From Palsa-965 sp044448685 (lineage in GTDB: Bacteria; Bacteroidota; Bacteroidia; Palsa-965), in the NCBI GenBank assembly GCA_044448685.1, contig JBIOHC010000061.1, positions 1-20,659 of the forward strand: a stretch of 20,659 nucleotides of DNA. The letters run 5' to 3'. Shown here piece by piece: positions 8,453-16,849 of this stretch. A model generated the notes under the pieces. That model ran no database searches, was not told the DNA's origin, and saw only the letters and a list, made by a program, of their open reading frames with translations. The first letter of the stretch is position 1, and each line of letters begins with the position of its first letter. Position numbers and translations under genes: made by a program.

Positions 8453-10333
8453 ATGATCAGATGTTTTTCAATCGTTTTGTTTTTTGTCGTTGCAGCGGGG
8501 GGGCTGGCACAGAACAACCTTGTCTTTTACCAGGATGAATTGAACCGAACGGACCCCTCGCATAAGAAAGAGGGTAAATGGATGGAGTCCGGTCACGGAA
8601 AAATTTCCATAGGATGGTATAAGAATGGTTTGAAAGACAGTGTATGGCACTTGTATGACAGCAGGGGAAATCAGCTGGAAGCAAGACGGTATAAAGACGG
8701 TAAAGATATTTCAGGACAAAAGGTGTTTATCCTGGGGGAAGAGATCCTGATCGAAGGCTTCGCTTTCCATGACAGTCTTAAAACACGTTTCATGCTGCAT
8801 CTGAATGTGCTTGACGAAGGGCTAAGCAATCAAAGTGTGGCCGAATGCCTGTTAAACCATAAGCCGCTGCCGGCTCCCAAAAAGCTGGACAGTGTAGCGA
8901 TTGTACTGAGTCAACGTCTGTCCGGATCCCCTTCTTCCACTCCCTTTGAAAAAGATACAGCCTTTCAAAGCGGAATTTTAAATCCAGCTTATTGCTACCC
9001 CAAAGCAGGCCGGGAATACCTTATAACCTTTTCAAAAAGAGGATATATTCCCCGTCATATTTTACTCTCAACGGTCTTGCCAATCCGGATTAACGAAGGT
9101 ATGCCTGTAGCGGACATTTCCCTTTCAAATAAAATCATGAATGACGGGGACGGGGAACTCATAGGTTTGCCTTGTAAGCGTTTGGTCTATGACCCCGCCT
9201 TCGTAAACAGTTTCAGGGAAGATACCCTGTATACTGTTTATGTAAGTGACCGTGTAGCAGAATTACAACCTGTAGAACGACGGGAATTGATAAGGCGTAT
9301 TGAAAACAATGCCAATGAGGAAATACGGGGATTAAAAGCACTTACAGCAAAGGATAGTCTGGAGATTGATCTGGTAAAAAAATCCGAAGCCCTGAAAGAA
9401 GCCGAACTAACACAACAGAAACTGATTCGTAATTCCGTTGTTGCAGGATTGCTAGTCATGCTCGGACTCTCGGCTTATATTTACCGGAATTACCATACCA
9501 AGAAAAAAGCCAATTTTCTGCTGGAAGAACAGAAGCAGGAAATCAAGAGACAAAAGGAACTTATTGAAGAGAAGAACCGGGAAACAATGGATTCCATTTA
9601 TTATGCCCGCAGAATACAGCAGGCATTATTCGCTTCCGAAGCACAGCTTAAAGAACAACTCCCTGAACACTTTGTTTTCTTTAGACCCAAAGATGTTGTA
9701 AGCGGGGATTTTTATTGGGCCCAGAAAAAAGGATCCTCTTTCTATCTGGCCTGTTCGGATTGTACAGGGCATGGCGTGCCGGGAGCATTTATGAGTCTCC
9801 TGAATATTTCATTCCTGAACGAAGCTTTGAATACCACCACCCTTAAGAATCCCGATGAACTGCTCGGATATGTACGTTCCCGGATCATCGATTCACTCAA
9901 AGCAGATGGAAGCAGTGAAGGAGGAAAAGACGGAATGGATGCCGTCCTCTGCGCTTATGATGCCGGCACCAGGAAGCTTGTGACCAGCTGCGCCTATAAC
10001 CCGGTCTGGATCATCCGCCGGGAAGAGCTCATTCAAATCGCCCCCGATAAATATCCTGTAGGCAAACACGACAGGGACAGGGAGCCGTTTACCCTGCATG
10101 AAATTCAATTACAACAAGGTGATCAGGTTTATTTGTTTACAGATGGGTATGCCGATCAGTTTGGAGGTCCCAGAGGGAAAAAATTCAAATACAGTCAGCT
10201 TAAAGAATTACTCCTTAGCAACACCGGGCTTAGCCTGGAAGAACAACAGCAAAAACTGTGTGATGCTTTTGAAAACTGGAAAGGAAATCTTGAACAGGTG
10301 GATGATGTATTGGTGATAGGGATACGATTCTAA
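8453..10333 (+). CDS. Membrane SpoIIE-family phosphatase with MORN/YwqK-like N-terminal half
   Basis: A 626-aa protein. The signal peptide ends near GGLAQ (about 20). Residues 40-83 look like MORN/YwqK repeats (GKWMESGHGKISIGWYKNG, then VWHLYDSRGN). A beta-rich region with YLITFSKRGYIPRHI (about 189-203) resembles segments of other Bacteroidota envelope proteins. A helical stalk, one transmembrane helix (about 327-346) and a charged coiled linker lead to a PP2C-type SpoIIE domain (about 385-626). The metal-ligand Asp positions are present: VVSGDFYW, SDCTGHGVPGAFMS (435-448), LFTDGYADQFGG and QVDDVLVIGIRF at the end. Family role: dephosphorylates Ser/Thr on a partner such as an anti-sigma antagonist; no such partner lies here. 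A TTG at 8447 is in frame, but the ATG at 8453 starts the signal peptide better. It lies 11 nt after the WG/Hint gene. Confidence 0.92.
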   Translation: MIRCFSIVLFFVVAAGGLAQNNLVFYQDELNRTDPSHKKEGKWMESGHGKISIGWYKNGLKDSVWHLYDSRGNQLEARRYKDGKDISGQKVFILGEEILIEGFAFHDSLKTRFMLHLNVLDEGLSNQSVAECLLNHKPLPAPKKLDSVAIVLSQRLSGSPSSTPFEKDTAFQSGILNPAYCYPKAGREYLITFSKRGYIPRHILLSTVLPIRINEGMPVADISLSNKIMNDGDGELIGLPCKRLVYDPAFVNSFREDTLYTVYVSDRVAELQPVERRELIRRIENNANEEIRGLKALTAKDSLEIDLVKKSEALKEAELTQQKLIRNSVVAGLLVMLGLSAYIYRNYHTKKKANFLLEEQKQEIKRQKELIEEKNRETMDSIYYARRIQQALFASEAQLKEQLPEHFVFFRPKDVVSGDFYWAQKKGSSFYLACSDCTGHGVPGAFMSLLNISFLNEALNTTTLKNPDELLGYVRSRIIDSLKADGSSEGGKDGMDAVLCAYDAGTRKLVTSCAYNPVWIIRREELIQIAPDKYPVGKHDRDREPFTLHEIQLQQGDQVYLFTDGYADQFGGPRGKKFKYSQLKELLLSNTGLSLEEQQQKLCDAFENWKGNLEQVDDVLVIGIRF

Positions 10334-10335
10334 AT

Positions 10336-10366
10336 CCGGATCTGATGTTTTATTCAACGGATCCGG
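10336..10366 (+). terminator. Weak hairpin between the two phosphatase genes
   Basis: CCGGATCTG (10336-10344) pairs with CGGATCCGG (10358-10366) with one G-U pair, starting 2 nt after the upstream stop codon, with a 13-nt T-rich loop and no real T-tract after it. It may end or attenuate transcription before the second phosphatase gene, but the evidence is modest. Confidence 0.35.
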
Positions 10367-10458
10367 GCAATCTTACTATTAAACTCAGGAAGAAGTAATT
10401 TAAACCCAAAATAACCTAGCTTAGGGGTGAGTTAGAGACGACCAGATCAAAACCCCAT

Positions 10459-12621
10459 ATGATGTCATTCTATTCCATTTTCCGACCGGTCAAATTGGCT
10501 TTGCCGGTTGTTTTATACCTTTTATTTCAATCCTCCGGATTTGCCAAGCCGCAAAAGATTGACTCCCTCCTGAACAGGATAAAAACCGGTCCCGATGACA
10601 GTACTAAAGTAAAGCACTATGACCTGCTTTGCCGTCAGTATCAACGTGCCGGACATCCGGATAAAGGCCTGCAGGCTGCACGGGAAGGGCTGAGGCTTAC
10701 CCGGATTATCCCAACCGGAAATGAAAACCAATGGACCAAGGGTGTGGGCATATGCCTGAATGATATTGGTGTCATGTTCGAGGCGCTGGGCAATTATGAT
10801 TCGGCGCTGGTATACGAAATGCATGCGCTGGAAATACGGAAAAAGATCAGCGACAGGAAGGGAGAGGCTCAGTCACAAATGTGTCTGGGGGTTCTTTATT
10901 ACAAGCAATCCAACTTTGATATGGCCCTGGAATACTATTATGAGGCTCTGCATTATTACCAGAAAACAGGGGATAAAGTATATACCAACTATGTGTACAA
11001 CAGTATGGGTGCCATTTACGGGCATCAGAAGAAATGGGATAAGGCACTGGATAATTTCAATGAATCTCTGAAAATAAATAAAGAGGCCGGTAATAAGGAA
11101 GGCATTGCAGATGCGTACAGTAATATAGGCGCTATTTATGCCGAACAGCATTTGTTTAAACAAGCCCTCAGCTACCAGCAGGAATCCATGAAGATGAGAA
11201 AAGAAGCCGGCAACAAAGAAGGTGTCGCTTCTTCGCTCAACAATATGGCGGTTATTGAATATGGCCTGCACGATTATTCCAAAGCGGTGGAAGATATGCT
11301 GGCAGCACTGGAAATAAGGAAAGAGTTGGGCGACAAACAAGCAATTTCCGAATCTTGTTATAATTTATCTGCAACCTACCTGAAAATAAACAAGCTGGAG
11401 GAAGCTCAAAAATATGCCCTCCTGGATTTTAATATGGCTAAGGAAACCGGGTCGAAAGAGGACCTGAGAGGCGCTTATGAGGCATTGGCCCTGTGCGATT
11501 CAGCCAAAAGCAACTGGAAAGGAGCATTCCTGAATGAGGCTTTGTTTAAAAAATACAATGATTCCATCTTCAATTCGGATAGCGATAAAAAGATGGCCGA
11601 AATGAATGCCCGGTACGACAGTGAAAAGAAGGAAGCAAAAATTATGGCAATGGAAAAAGACCGTAAGCAGCAGGAAGCCTTGTCAGAAGCGTCGCTTGCC
11701 CGGCACAGAACAATACAATACTCCTTCATACTCGGGCTTGCATTGCTCTCTGTATTCTCCTTCTTCATGTACAACAGGTGGAGAATTACCCGGCGTCAGA
11801 AAGGAATTATTGAACGTCAGAAAAAACTGGTGGATGAACAAAAAGCCATTGTGGAGGAAAAGAACAAAGACATCACCGACAGCATTACGTACGCCAGGCG
11901 CATACAGCAGGCCAAATTACCCGGACTGGACGACATAAAAAATTCCCTGCCCCGGAGCTTCGTGCTGTTCAAACCAAAGGATATTGTAAGCGGAGACTTT
12001 TACTTCTTTCACAAAGACGCTAACCGGACTTGTCTTGCTGCGGCCGATTGTACCGGGCATGGGGTACCGGGTGCCTTCATGAGTATGATCGGTATGGATA
12101 AACTGGATCTGGCTGTTCAACAGGAAACGGAGGTTTCAACAATGCTGTCGGTACTAAACAGAGAAATTAAGAATTCACTCCGCCAATCAGACCGTATGGA
12201 TTCCACACGGGATGGGATGGATATTGCCTTATGTGTAATTGATCCCGTTAAACGTAAACTGACCTATGCCGGAGCGAACCGGCCGCTCTGGTTAATACGC
12301 AATGGGATGCAGCATATTGAGGAATGGAAAGCTACTAAGAAAGCGATTGGAGGCTTAACCCCTGATGATACTTCTTTCGATGCCCATGAAATAACCTGCA
12401 ACCCGGGCGATACCTTTTATATTTTTTCAGATGGTTATGCAGATCTGTTCGGGGGACCGGATAATAAAAAAATTACCACCCGTAAATTCAAAGAGATGTT
12501 GCTTGGCATGCAGCACCTGAGTATGGAAGACCAGCAACAGGCTCTGAATACTTTTGCCGATACCTGGAAAGGTGATACGGAACAGGTTGATGATGTCCTC
12601 GTAATTGGGGTAAGATGGTAG
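10459..12621 (+). CDS. TPR-repeat SpoIIE-family phosphatase
   Basis: A 720-aa protein. Residues 1-29 are a signal peptide or N-terminal anchor. Residues about 45-370 hold about seven TPRs with 40-residue spacing (GICLNDIGVMFEALGNYDSA, NSMGAIYGHQKKWDKALDNF, SNIGAIYAEQHLFKQALSYQ, NNMAVIEYGLHDYSKAVEDM). A charged helix (375-415), a transmembrane helix (419-438) and a coiled linker with EEKNKDITDSITYARRIQQA (466-485) lead to the SpoIIE PP2C-like domain. Its motifs are IVSGDFYF, ADCTGHGVPGAFMS, IFSDGYADLFGG and QVDDVLVIGVRW at the end. The same linker and catalytic motifs occur in the gene upstream, so the two are paralogues with different sensor halves. Predicted topology is TPRs outside and phosphatase inside. 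Two ATGs in tandem (10459, 10462) make the start uncertain by one codon. The gene overlaps the start of mobA by 7 nt. Confidence 0.93.
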   Translation: MMSFYSIFRPVKLALPVVLYLLFQSSGFAKPQKIDSLLNRIKTGPDDSTKVKHYDLLCRQYQRAGHPDKGLQAAREGLRLTRIIPTGNENQWTKGVGICLNDIGVMFEALGNYDSALVYEMHALEIRKKISDRKGEAQSQMCLGVLYYKQSNFDMALEYYYEALHYYQKTGDKVYTNYVYNSMGAIYGHQKKWDKALDNFNESLKINKEAGNKEGIADAYSNIGAIYAEQHLFKQALSYQQESMKMRKEAGNKEGVASSLNNMAVIEYGLHDYSKAVEDMLAALEIRKELGDKQAISESCYNLSATYLKINKLEEAQKYALLDFNMAKETGSKEDLRGAYEALALCDSAKSNWKGAFLNEALFKKYNDSIFNSDSDKKMAEMNARYDSEKKEAKIMAMEKDRKQQEALSEASLARHRTIQYSFILGLALLSVFSFFMYNRWRITRRQKGIIERQKKLVDEQKAIVEEKNKDITDSITYARRIQQAKLPGLDDIKNSLPRSFVLFKPKDIVSGDFYFFHKDANRTCLAAADCTGHGVPGAFMSMIGMDKLDLAVQQETEVSTMLSVLNREIKNSLRQSDRMDSTRDGMDIALCVIDPVKRKLTYAGANRPLWLIRNGMQHIEEWKATKKAIGGLTPDDTSFDAHEITCNPGDTFYIFSDGYADLFGGPDNKKITTRKFKEMLLGMQHLSMEDQQQALNTFADTWKGDTEQVDDVLVIGVRW

Positions 12622-13205
12622 ACTTATACGCACTTATCCTTTGCGGGGGACAAAGCCATAGAATGGGAATTGACAAAAGTCTGATTACCTATTACGATAA
12701 ACCCCAGCGCTACCACATGGATGATCTTGCAACAGCTTTCTGTGAAAGGGGTTTCATTTCCCTTGCCACTAATCAGAAGAATATTGTTCCTCCTCCTTAT
12801 GAATGCATTATTGATTCCGATACGTATGCCAACACCGGACCAATAGGGGCCTTATTAACTGCCATGCATCTTTATCCCGGGAAAAACTTCCTTGTGCTGG
12901 CTTGCGATTATCCCTTTCTGTTGGCTAGAGATATTCAACAATTAATCTATTCCCATCCGGATTCTTCACGTCCAACCGTTTTTTATAATCCTGAAACCTG
13001 TTTTGCCGAGCCCTTGCTTGGCATTTATCCTCACCAATGCCTTCATGCCCTCGAGGCACGATTCGGTAAAAAGGAATATTCCCTCCGGCATTTTCTGAAA
13101 GCTGCTGATGCAAGGCTTATTGTTCCTGCCGCTTTAGCTTCCATACGGAGTATAGATACCCCTGAAGAACAGGCTGAAGCGCTCGGGATAATAAACCGGT
13201 CTTAG
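12615..13205 (+). CDS. mobA: Molybdenum cofactor guanylyltransferase
   Basis: A 196-aa cytoplasmic nucleotidyltransferase that joins GMP to molybdopterin to form the guanine dinucleotide cofactor used by DMSO-reductase-family enzymes. ALILCGGQSHRMGIDKS (residues 6-22) is the GTP-binding signature loop, TGPIGALLTA (74-83) is the second conserved motif, and ACDYPF (96-101) supplies the metal-binding Asp (D98). The size fits the family. The start is fixed: the only other nearby Met is inside the signature loop, so the ATG at 12615 really overlaps the last 7 nt of the phosphatase gene (ATGGTAG), suggesting translational coupling. The genes that follow (fdhD, DUF7009, oxidoreductase) need or use this cofactor, which supports the call. 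Confidence 0.92.
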   Translation: MVDLYALILCGGQSHRMGIDKSLITYYDKPQRYHMDDLATAFCERGFISLATNQKNIVPPPYECIIDSDTYANTGPIGALLTAMHLYPGKNFLVLACDYPFLLARDIQQLIYSHPDSSRPTVFYNPETCFAEPLLGIYPHQCLHALEARFGKKEYSLRHFLKAADARLIVPAALASIRSIDTPEEQAEALGIINRS

Positions 13206-13218
13206 CTATCCATCCTGC

Positions 13219-13249
13219 TTGTAGAATTGCATTCAAAATCCTACTTTTA
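13219..13249 (+). promoter_or_regulatory. Possible promoter upstream of fdhD
   Basis: TTG (13219-13221), a 20-nt spacer and TACTTTTA (13242-13249, one mismatch from TAnnTTTG) lie in the 49-nt gap between mobA and fdhD, just before the fdhD ATG. The match is imperfect and chance is possible in such AT-rich sequence, so fdhD may equally be read from upstream. Confidence 0.25.
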
Positions 13250-13254
13250 AGCGC

Positions 13255-14112
13255 ATGTCAAGGCCCTCTGTAACTTCTGTTTCGGTAAAAAAAATAAACG
13301 GCGCTCAGGCTCATCATACCGATGACCTGCTGGCTGCTGAAGAACCCCTTGAAATACGCATTGGTTTCGGAGCCCGGCATGAACGAGAACAGAAAACCAT
13401 TTCTGTTACCATGCGTACTCCCGGAAATGATTTCGCCCTTGCTGCCGGATTCCTCTTTACGGAAGGGATTATCCGGAAAGCCACCGATATAGTAAGTGTA
13501 GCCTATTGTGAAGGAAGCAATTCGTCCGAAAACAATGGGAACAGAGTACGGGTTGAGCTGCAGGAAGAGGTGTCTGTTGATATTCCTTTACTTGAACGGA
13601 ATTTTTATACCACATCCAGCTGCGGAATATGCGGAAAAACTTCCATTGATGCCATACGTACGCTCTGTCCGCCCTACCCGGATGATACGCTGACCATTTC
13701 AAAAAATATTATCCATTCCCTGCCCGGAAAGCTGCTCGCCCATCAGACTATATTCAAACATACCGGAGGATTGCATTCCTGTGCTTTCTTTGATCCATAC
13801 GGAGACCTTCTCCTGCAGACAGAAGATATAGGACGGCACAATGCCCTCGATAAACTCATAGGCACTGTATTGCTTTCGGGGAAAATAAATCTGAGTGAAG
13901 GCATACTCCTGCTCAGCGGCCGGGCCAGCTTTGAACTTATTCAGAAATCTGCAATGGCAGGGATTCACATCGTTGCAGCCATTGGAGCGCCCTCCAGCCT
14001 TGCTGTTGAAACAGCATCTGCATTCGGCATTTCCCTTATCGGGTTTCTTAGGGAAGAGCGATTTAATATTTACACCGGTGACAAACGTATTTCAGACAGA
14101 GAACAAATATGA
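13255..14112 (+). CDS. fdhD: FdhD sulfurtransferase for formate dehydrogenase-type enzymes
   Basis: A 285-aa protein of normal length for FdhD, which passes sulfur from a cysteine desulfurase to bis-MGD molybdenum cofactor before insertion into formate dehydrogenase-like enzymes. Visible signatures: EEPLEIRI near 29-36, MRTPGNDFALAAGFLFTEGI (53-72), the redox pair C123 and C126 in TTSSCGICGKTS, FKHTGGLHSCAFF, EDIGRHNALDKLIG, and LSGRASFELIQKSAMAGI. The two Cys match the C-x-x-C loop that carries the sulfur. The ATG at 13255 gives the expected start. Its stop overlaps the DUF7009 start in an ATGA, so the two are translationally coupled. Its client is presumably the oxidoreductase two genes downstream. 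Confidence 0.95.
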   Translation: MSRPSVTSVSVKKINGAQAHHTDDLLAAEEPLEIRIGFGARHEREQKTISVTMRTPGNDFALAAGFLFTEGIIRKATDIVSVAYCEGSNSSENNGNRVRVELQEEVSVDIPLLERNFYTTSSCGICGKTSIDAIRTLCPPYPDDTLTISKNIIHSLPGKLLAHQTIFKHTGGLHSCAFFDPYGDLLLQTEDIGRHNALDKLIGTVLLSGKINLSEGILLLSGRASFELIQKSAMAGIHIVAAIGAPSSLAVETASAFGISLIGFLREERFNIYTGDKRISDREQI

Positions 14113-14477
14113 AATTAAGGATCAAAGGAAATGCGCTGCGTCTGCGTATCACACAAAGCGAACTGGATACTTTTGCACAAAAGGGTAAACTGGAAGAATG
14201 CATAGAATTTGGAGAAAATACACTTCGTTATCGCCTGCTTGCTGACACCAATCGTGTCACTCTTTCGGCAGATTTCGCCTCCTGTTGTATTACGGTATAT
14301 GTACCCGAAAGCATCAAAGAGGAATGGGTGACGACAGACCGGACCGGATTCAGTTCCAGGATTGCTACTTCAAAAGGCAAGGAATTGTTCCTGCTCATTG
14401 AAAAAGATTTTGTCTGTCTGGATAATACCCTGGAGGATCAAAGTGATAATTTTCCCAACCCTAAGGCTGTTTGCTGA
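14109..14477 (+). CDS. DUF7009 family protein
   Basis: A 122-aa soluble protein with the features I recall for DUF7009: the start KLRIKGNALRLRITQSE, a beta-rich middle (ITVYVPESIKEEW), and the strongly conserved end FVCLDNTLEDQSDNFPNP followed by a final Cys. The biochemical function is unknown. Both neighbours suggest a role in maturation or delivery of the molybdenum cofactor (inference): it begins inside the fdhD stop codon (ATGA) and ends 2 nt before the oxidoreductase start. Two Cys near the C-terminus (in FVCLDN and the last residue) could matter for metal or sulfur handling. It has no signal peptide and no membrane helix. Confidence 0.85.
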   Translation: MKLRIKGNALRLRITQSELDTFAQKGKLEECIEFGENTLRYRLLADTNRVTLSADFASCCITVYVPESIKEEWVTTDRTGFSSRIATSKGKELFLLIEKDFVCLDNTLEDQSDNFPNPKAVC

Positions 14478-14479
14478 AT

Positions 14480-16798
14480 ATGAGCACTAAGAAAATTACA
14501 GATACGGAGGCTATACCCCAGGCTGAAAATCCGGAACGATTTACCGGTCTTCGACTTGCGGAAACCAAAAAGGTGGCTGCGGGTATTCCGGCTGTTGTTT
14601 CTTCTGTACAGCATATCCTGAAGGAGATGAATGCCTTTCGTGGTTTCAAGGCCCTGGCTAAGTTAAATCAGAAAGACGGATATGACTGCCCTGGTTGTGC
14701 ATGGCCTGACCCCGATGATGAACGCTCCGGTGTTGCCGAGTATTGCGAAAACGGAGCCAAAGCCATTGCTGAAGAAGCAACAAGCAAGAAACTGACCCCC
14801 TCCTTCTTCGCAGAAAATTCCGTAGCTGAACTCAGTCTGCTCGATGATTATCATATCGGTAAGAAAGGACGTATTGCACAGCCCATGTTCCTTGCCAAAG
14901 GTTCAACACATTATACTCCCATTGCATGGGAAGAAGCATTTGCGCGGATTGCCGCACATCTCAAGGTCCTCTCCTCTCCGGATGAAGCTGTGTTCTACAC
15001 TTCAGGCCGTACCAGCAATGAGGCTGCATTTCTGTACCAGCTCTTTGTACGTGAATTCGGAACCAATAACCTGCCCGACTGCAGCAATATGTGTCATGAA
15101 AGCAGCGGTGTTGCGCTGACTGAGAGCATTGGAATCGGTAAGGGCTCCGTAACCCTGGATGATTTCAATAAGGCTGAAGCAATTATCATACTGGGACAGA
15201 ATCCCGGCACCAACCATCCCCGAATGCTTACTGCCTTACAAAAGGCCAAAGCCAGGGGATGTGCAATTATTTCGATAAACCCATTGCCTGAAACAGGGCT
15301 TATCGCTTTCAGCAATCCCCAAAGCATAAAAGGATTGATGGGAATAAATACAGGCCTTACCGATCTCTTCCTCCAGGTAAAAATAAACGGAGATCTCGCT
15401 TTACTGAAGGCAATCGAGAAATGCTGGCTGGAAGAGGAAGAGCTTCATCCCGGCATTGTATTGGATAGTGCATTCATACAAAAGGAAACGTCCGGCTATG
15501 ATGAATTTGTTTCATCCCTCCATAAGCTGGAGCTGAACGCACTTTCCGAGGCCTGCGGCATTTCTGTTGCACAGATCAGAGAGGCTGCATCTGTGCTTGC
15601 TCCGAAAAAGAAGATCATCGTTTGCTGGGCCATGGGCCTTACCCAACATAAAAATGCAGTAGATACAATTAAAGAAACAGTGAATCTGCTTCTCCTCAAG
15701 GGTAGCATTGGCAAACCGGGTGCAGGTACCTGTCCGGTACGGGGGCATAGCAATGTACAGGGCGACAGGACCATGGGTATCTATGAAAAACCTTCCGAAG
15801 CTTTTCTGAATAAGCTGGAAACTGTATTCGGATTTTCTCCTCCCCGTTATCATGGGCTGGATGTAGTTGATTCCATACATGCCATGCATGCGGGCAAGGC
15901 AAAAGTATTCATTGCCATGGGGGGTAATTTTCTTTCCGCAACACCCGATACCACCTATACAGCAGAAGCCTTGAGAAAGTGCAGCCTTACCGTTCAGATC
16001 TCTACCAAGCTGAACAGAAGCCACTTGATTACTGGCGAAGAGGCGATCATCCTGCCCACATACGGACGAAGCGACAAAGACATCATCAACGGAGTGGAAC
16101 AAATCGTAAGTTGTGAGAATTCAATGGGTGTTGTCCAGCTCAGCAAGGGAGTTCTTGAACCGGTAAGTACAGACTTGCTTAGTGAATCAGTCATTGTGTC
16201 CCGTCTTGCACAGGCCACCCTGGGTTCCGGATCGGTTATTAGCTGGAAATTATTTGAGACAAATTATGACTCCATCCGGGATGCCATTGAAAAAACCATT
16301 CCCGGTTTTGAAAACTACAATCAACGGGTCAGGATACCGGGAGGGTTTTACCTTCCCAATCTTCCCCGTTCGGGTAAGTTTCCTACTGTATCGGGTAAGG
16401 CGATGTTTCATACGTCGGAACTCACTGTCCACCAACTGAAGGAAGATGAACTCCTGATGATGACCATACGCAGTCATGATCAGTTCAATACAACTATTTA
16501 TGGGCTCGACGACAGGTACAGAGGAGTGCTGAATGAACGCCGGGTCATATTTATGAATGCAGAGGATATCTCGGAAAGGGGATTGAAGCCCGGTGATGTA
16601 GTGGATATCTTCAACAACCATGGAGGAACAGAACGTGTGGCACGTCAATTTATCGTTGTTACCTTCTCCATCCCCCGCCAGTGTACTGCAACCTATTTCC
16701 CCGAAACCAATGTCCTTGTTCCCATCAACAGTGTAGCTGATAAAAGCAATACTCCGACAAGCAAACTTGTCATTGTGAAAGTGCAGAAACATACTTGA
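14480..16798 (+). CDS. FdhF/YdeP-family molybdopterin oxidoreductase
   Basis: A 772-aa enzyme of the FdhF/YdeP group. It opens with DGYDCPGCAWPDPDD (67-80), typical of this group, which in YdeP-type members replaces the classical ferredoxin-like Fe-S start. The catalytic region DCSNMCHESSG (200-210) has Cys (C205) where selenocysteine FdhF has Sec. Further signatures are ILGQNPGTNHPRML, CPVRGHSNVQGDRTMGI, and near the end RSHDQFNTTIYGLDDRYRGV and YFPETNVLVPINSVADKSNT, which belong to the molybdopterin and dinucleotide-binding domains. It is presumably cytoplasmic, with no Tat signal. The substrate is not certain: formate dehydrogenase-like by family, but some members act in acid stress or other reactions. 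An in-frame TTG at 14471 overlaps the preceding gene; the ATG at 14480 is chosen, 2 nt after that stop. This is the last gene of the operon before the repeat array. Confidence 0.93.
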   Translation: MSTKKITDTEAIPQAENPERFTGLRLAETKKVAAGIPAVVSSVQHILKEMNAFRGFKALAKLNQKDGYDCPGCAWPDPDDERSGVAEYCENGAKAIAEEATSKKLTPSFFAENSVAELSLLDDYHIGKKGRIAQPMFLAKGSTHYTPIAWEEAFARIAAHLKVLSSPDEAVFYTSGRTSNEAAFLYQLFVREFGTNNLPDCSNMCHESSGVALTESIGIGKGSVTLDDFNKAEAIIILGQNPGTNHPRMLTALQKAKARGCAIISINPLPETGLIAFSNPQSIKGLMGINTGLTDLFLQVKINGDLALLKAIEKCWLEEEELHPGIVLDSAFIQKETSGYDEFVSSLHKLELNALSEACGISVAQIREAASVLAPKKKIIVCWAMGLTQHKNAVDTIKETVNLLLLKGSIGKPGAGTCPVRGHSNVQGDRTMGIYEKPSEAFLNKLETVFGFSPPRYHGLDVVDSIHAMHAGKAKVFIAMGGNFLSATPDTTYTAEALRKCSLTVQISTKLNRSHLITGEEAIILPTYGRSDKDIINGVEQIVSCENSMGVVQLSKGVLEPVSTDLLSESVIVSRLAQATLGSGSVISWKLFETNYDSIRDAIEKTIPGFENYNQRVRIPGGFYLPNLPRSGKFPTVSGKAMFHTSELTVHQLKEDELLMMTIRSHDQFNTTIYGLDDRYRGVLNERRVIFMNAEDISERGLKPGDVVDIFNNHGGTERVARQFIVVTFSIPRQCTATYFPETNVLVPINSVADKSNTPTSKLVIVKVQKHT

Positions 16799-16849
16799 AG
16801 GATCGTCTTTTGAGTCGTTATAGTTTCGATATTCCGTAATAGCATCTGC

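Noticed and set aside
15076..15120. Selenocysteine enzyme possibility for the FdhF-type protein
   Set aside because: The catalytic position is encoded by TGT (Cys) in NMCHESSG, with no in-frame TGA.
15512..16102. 196-codon minus-strand frame inside the oxidoreductase gene
   Set aside because: Antisense shadow of a clear enzyme-coding region.
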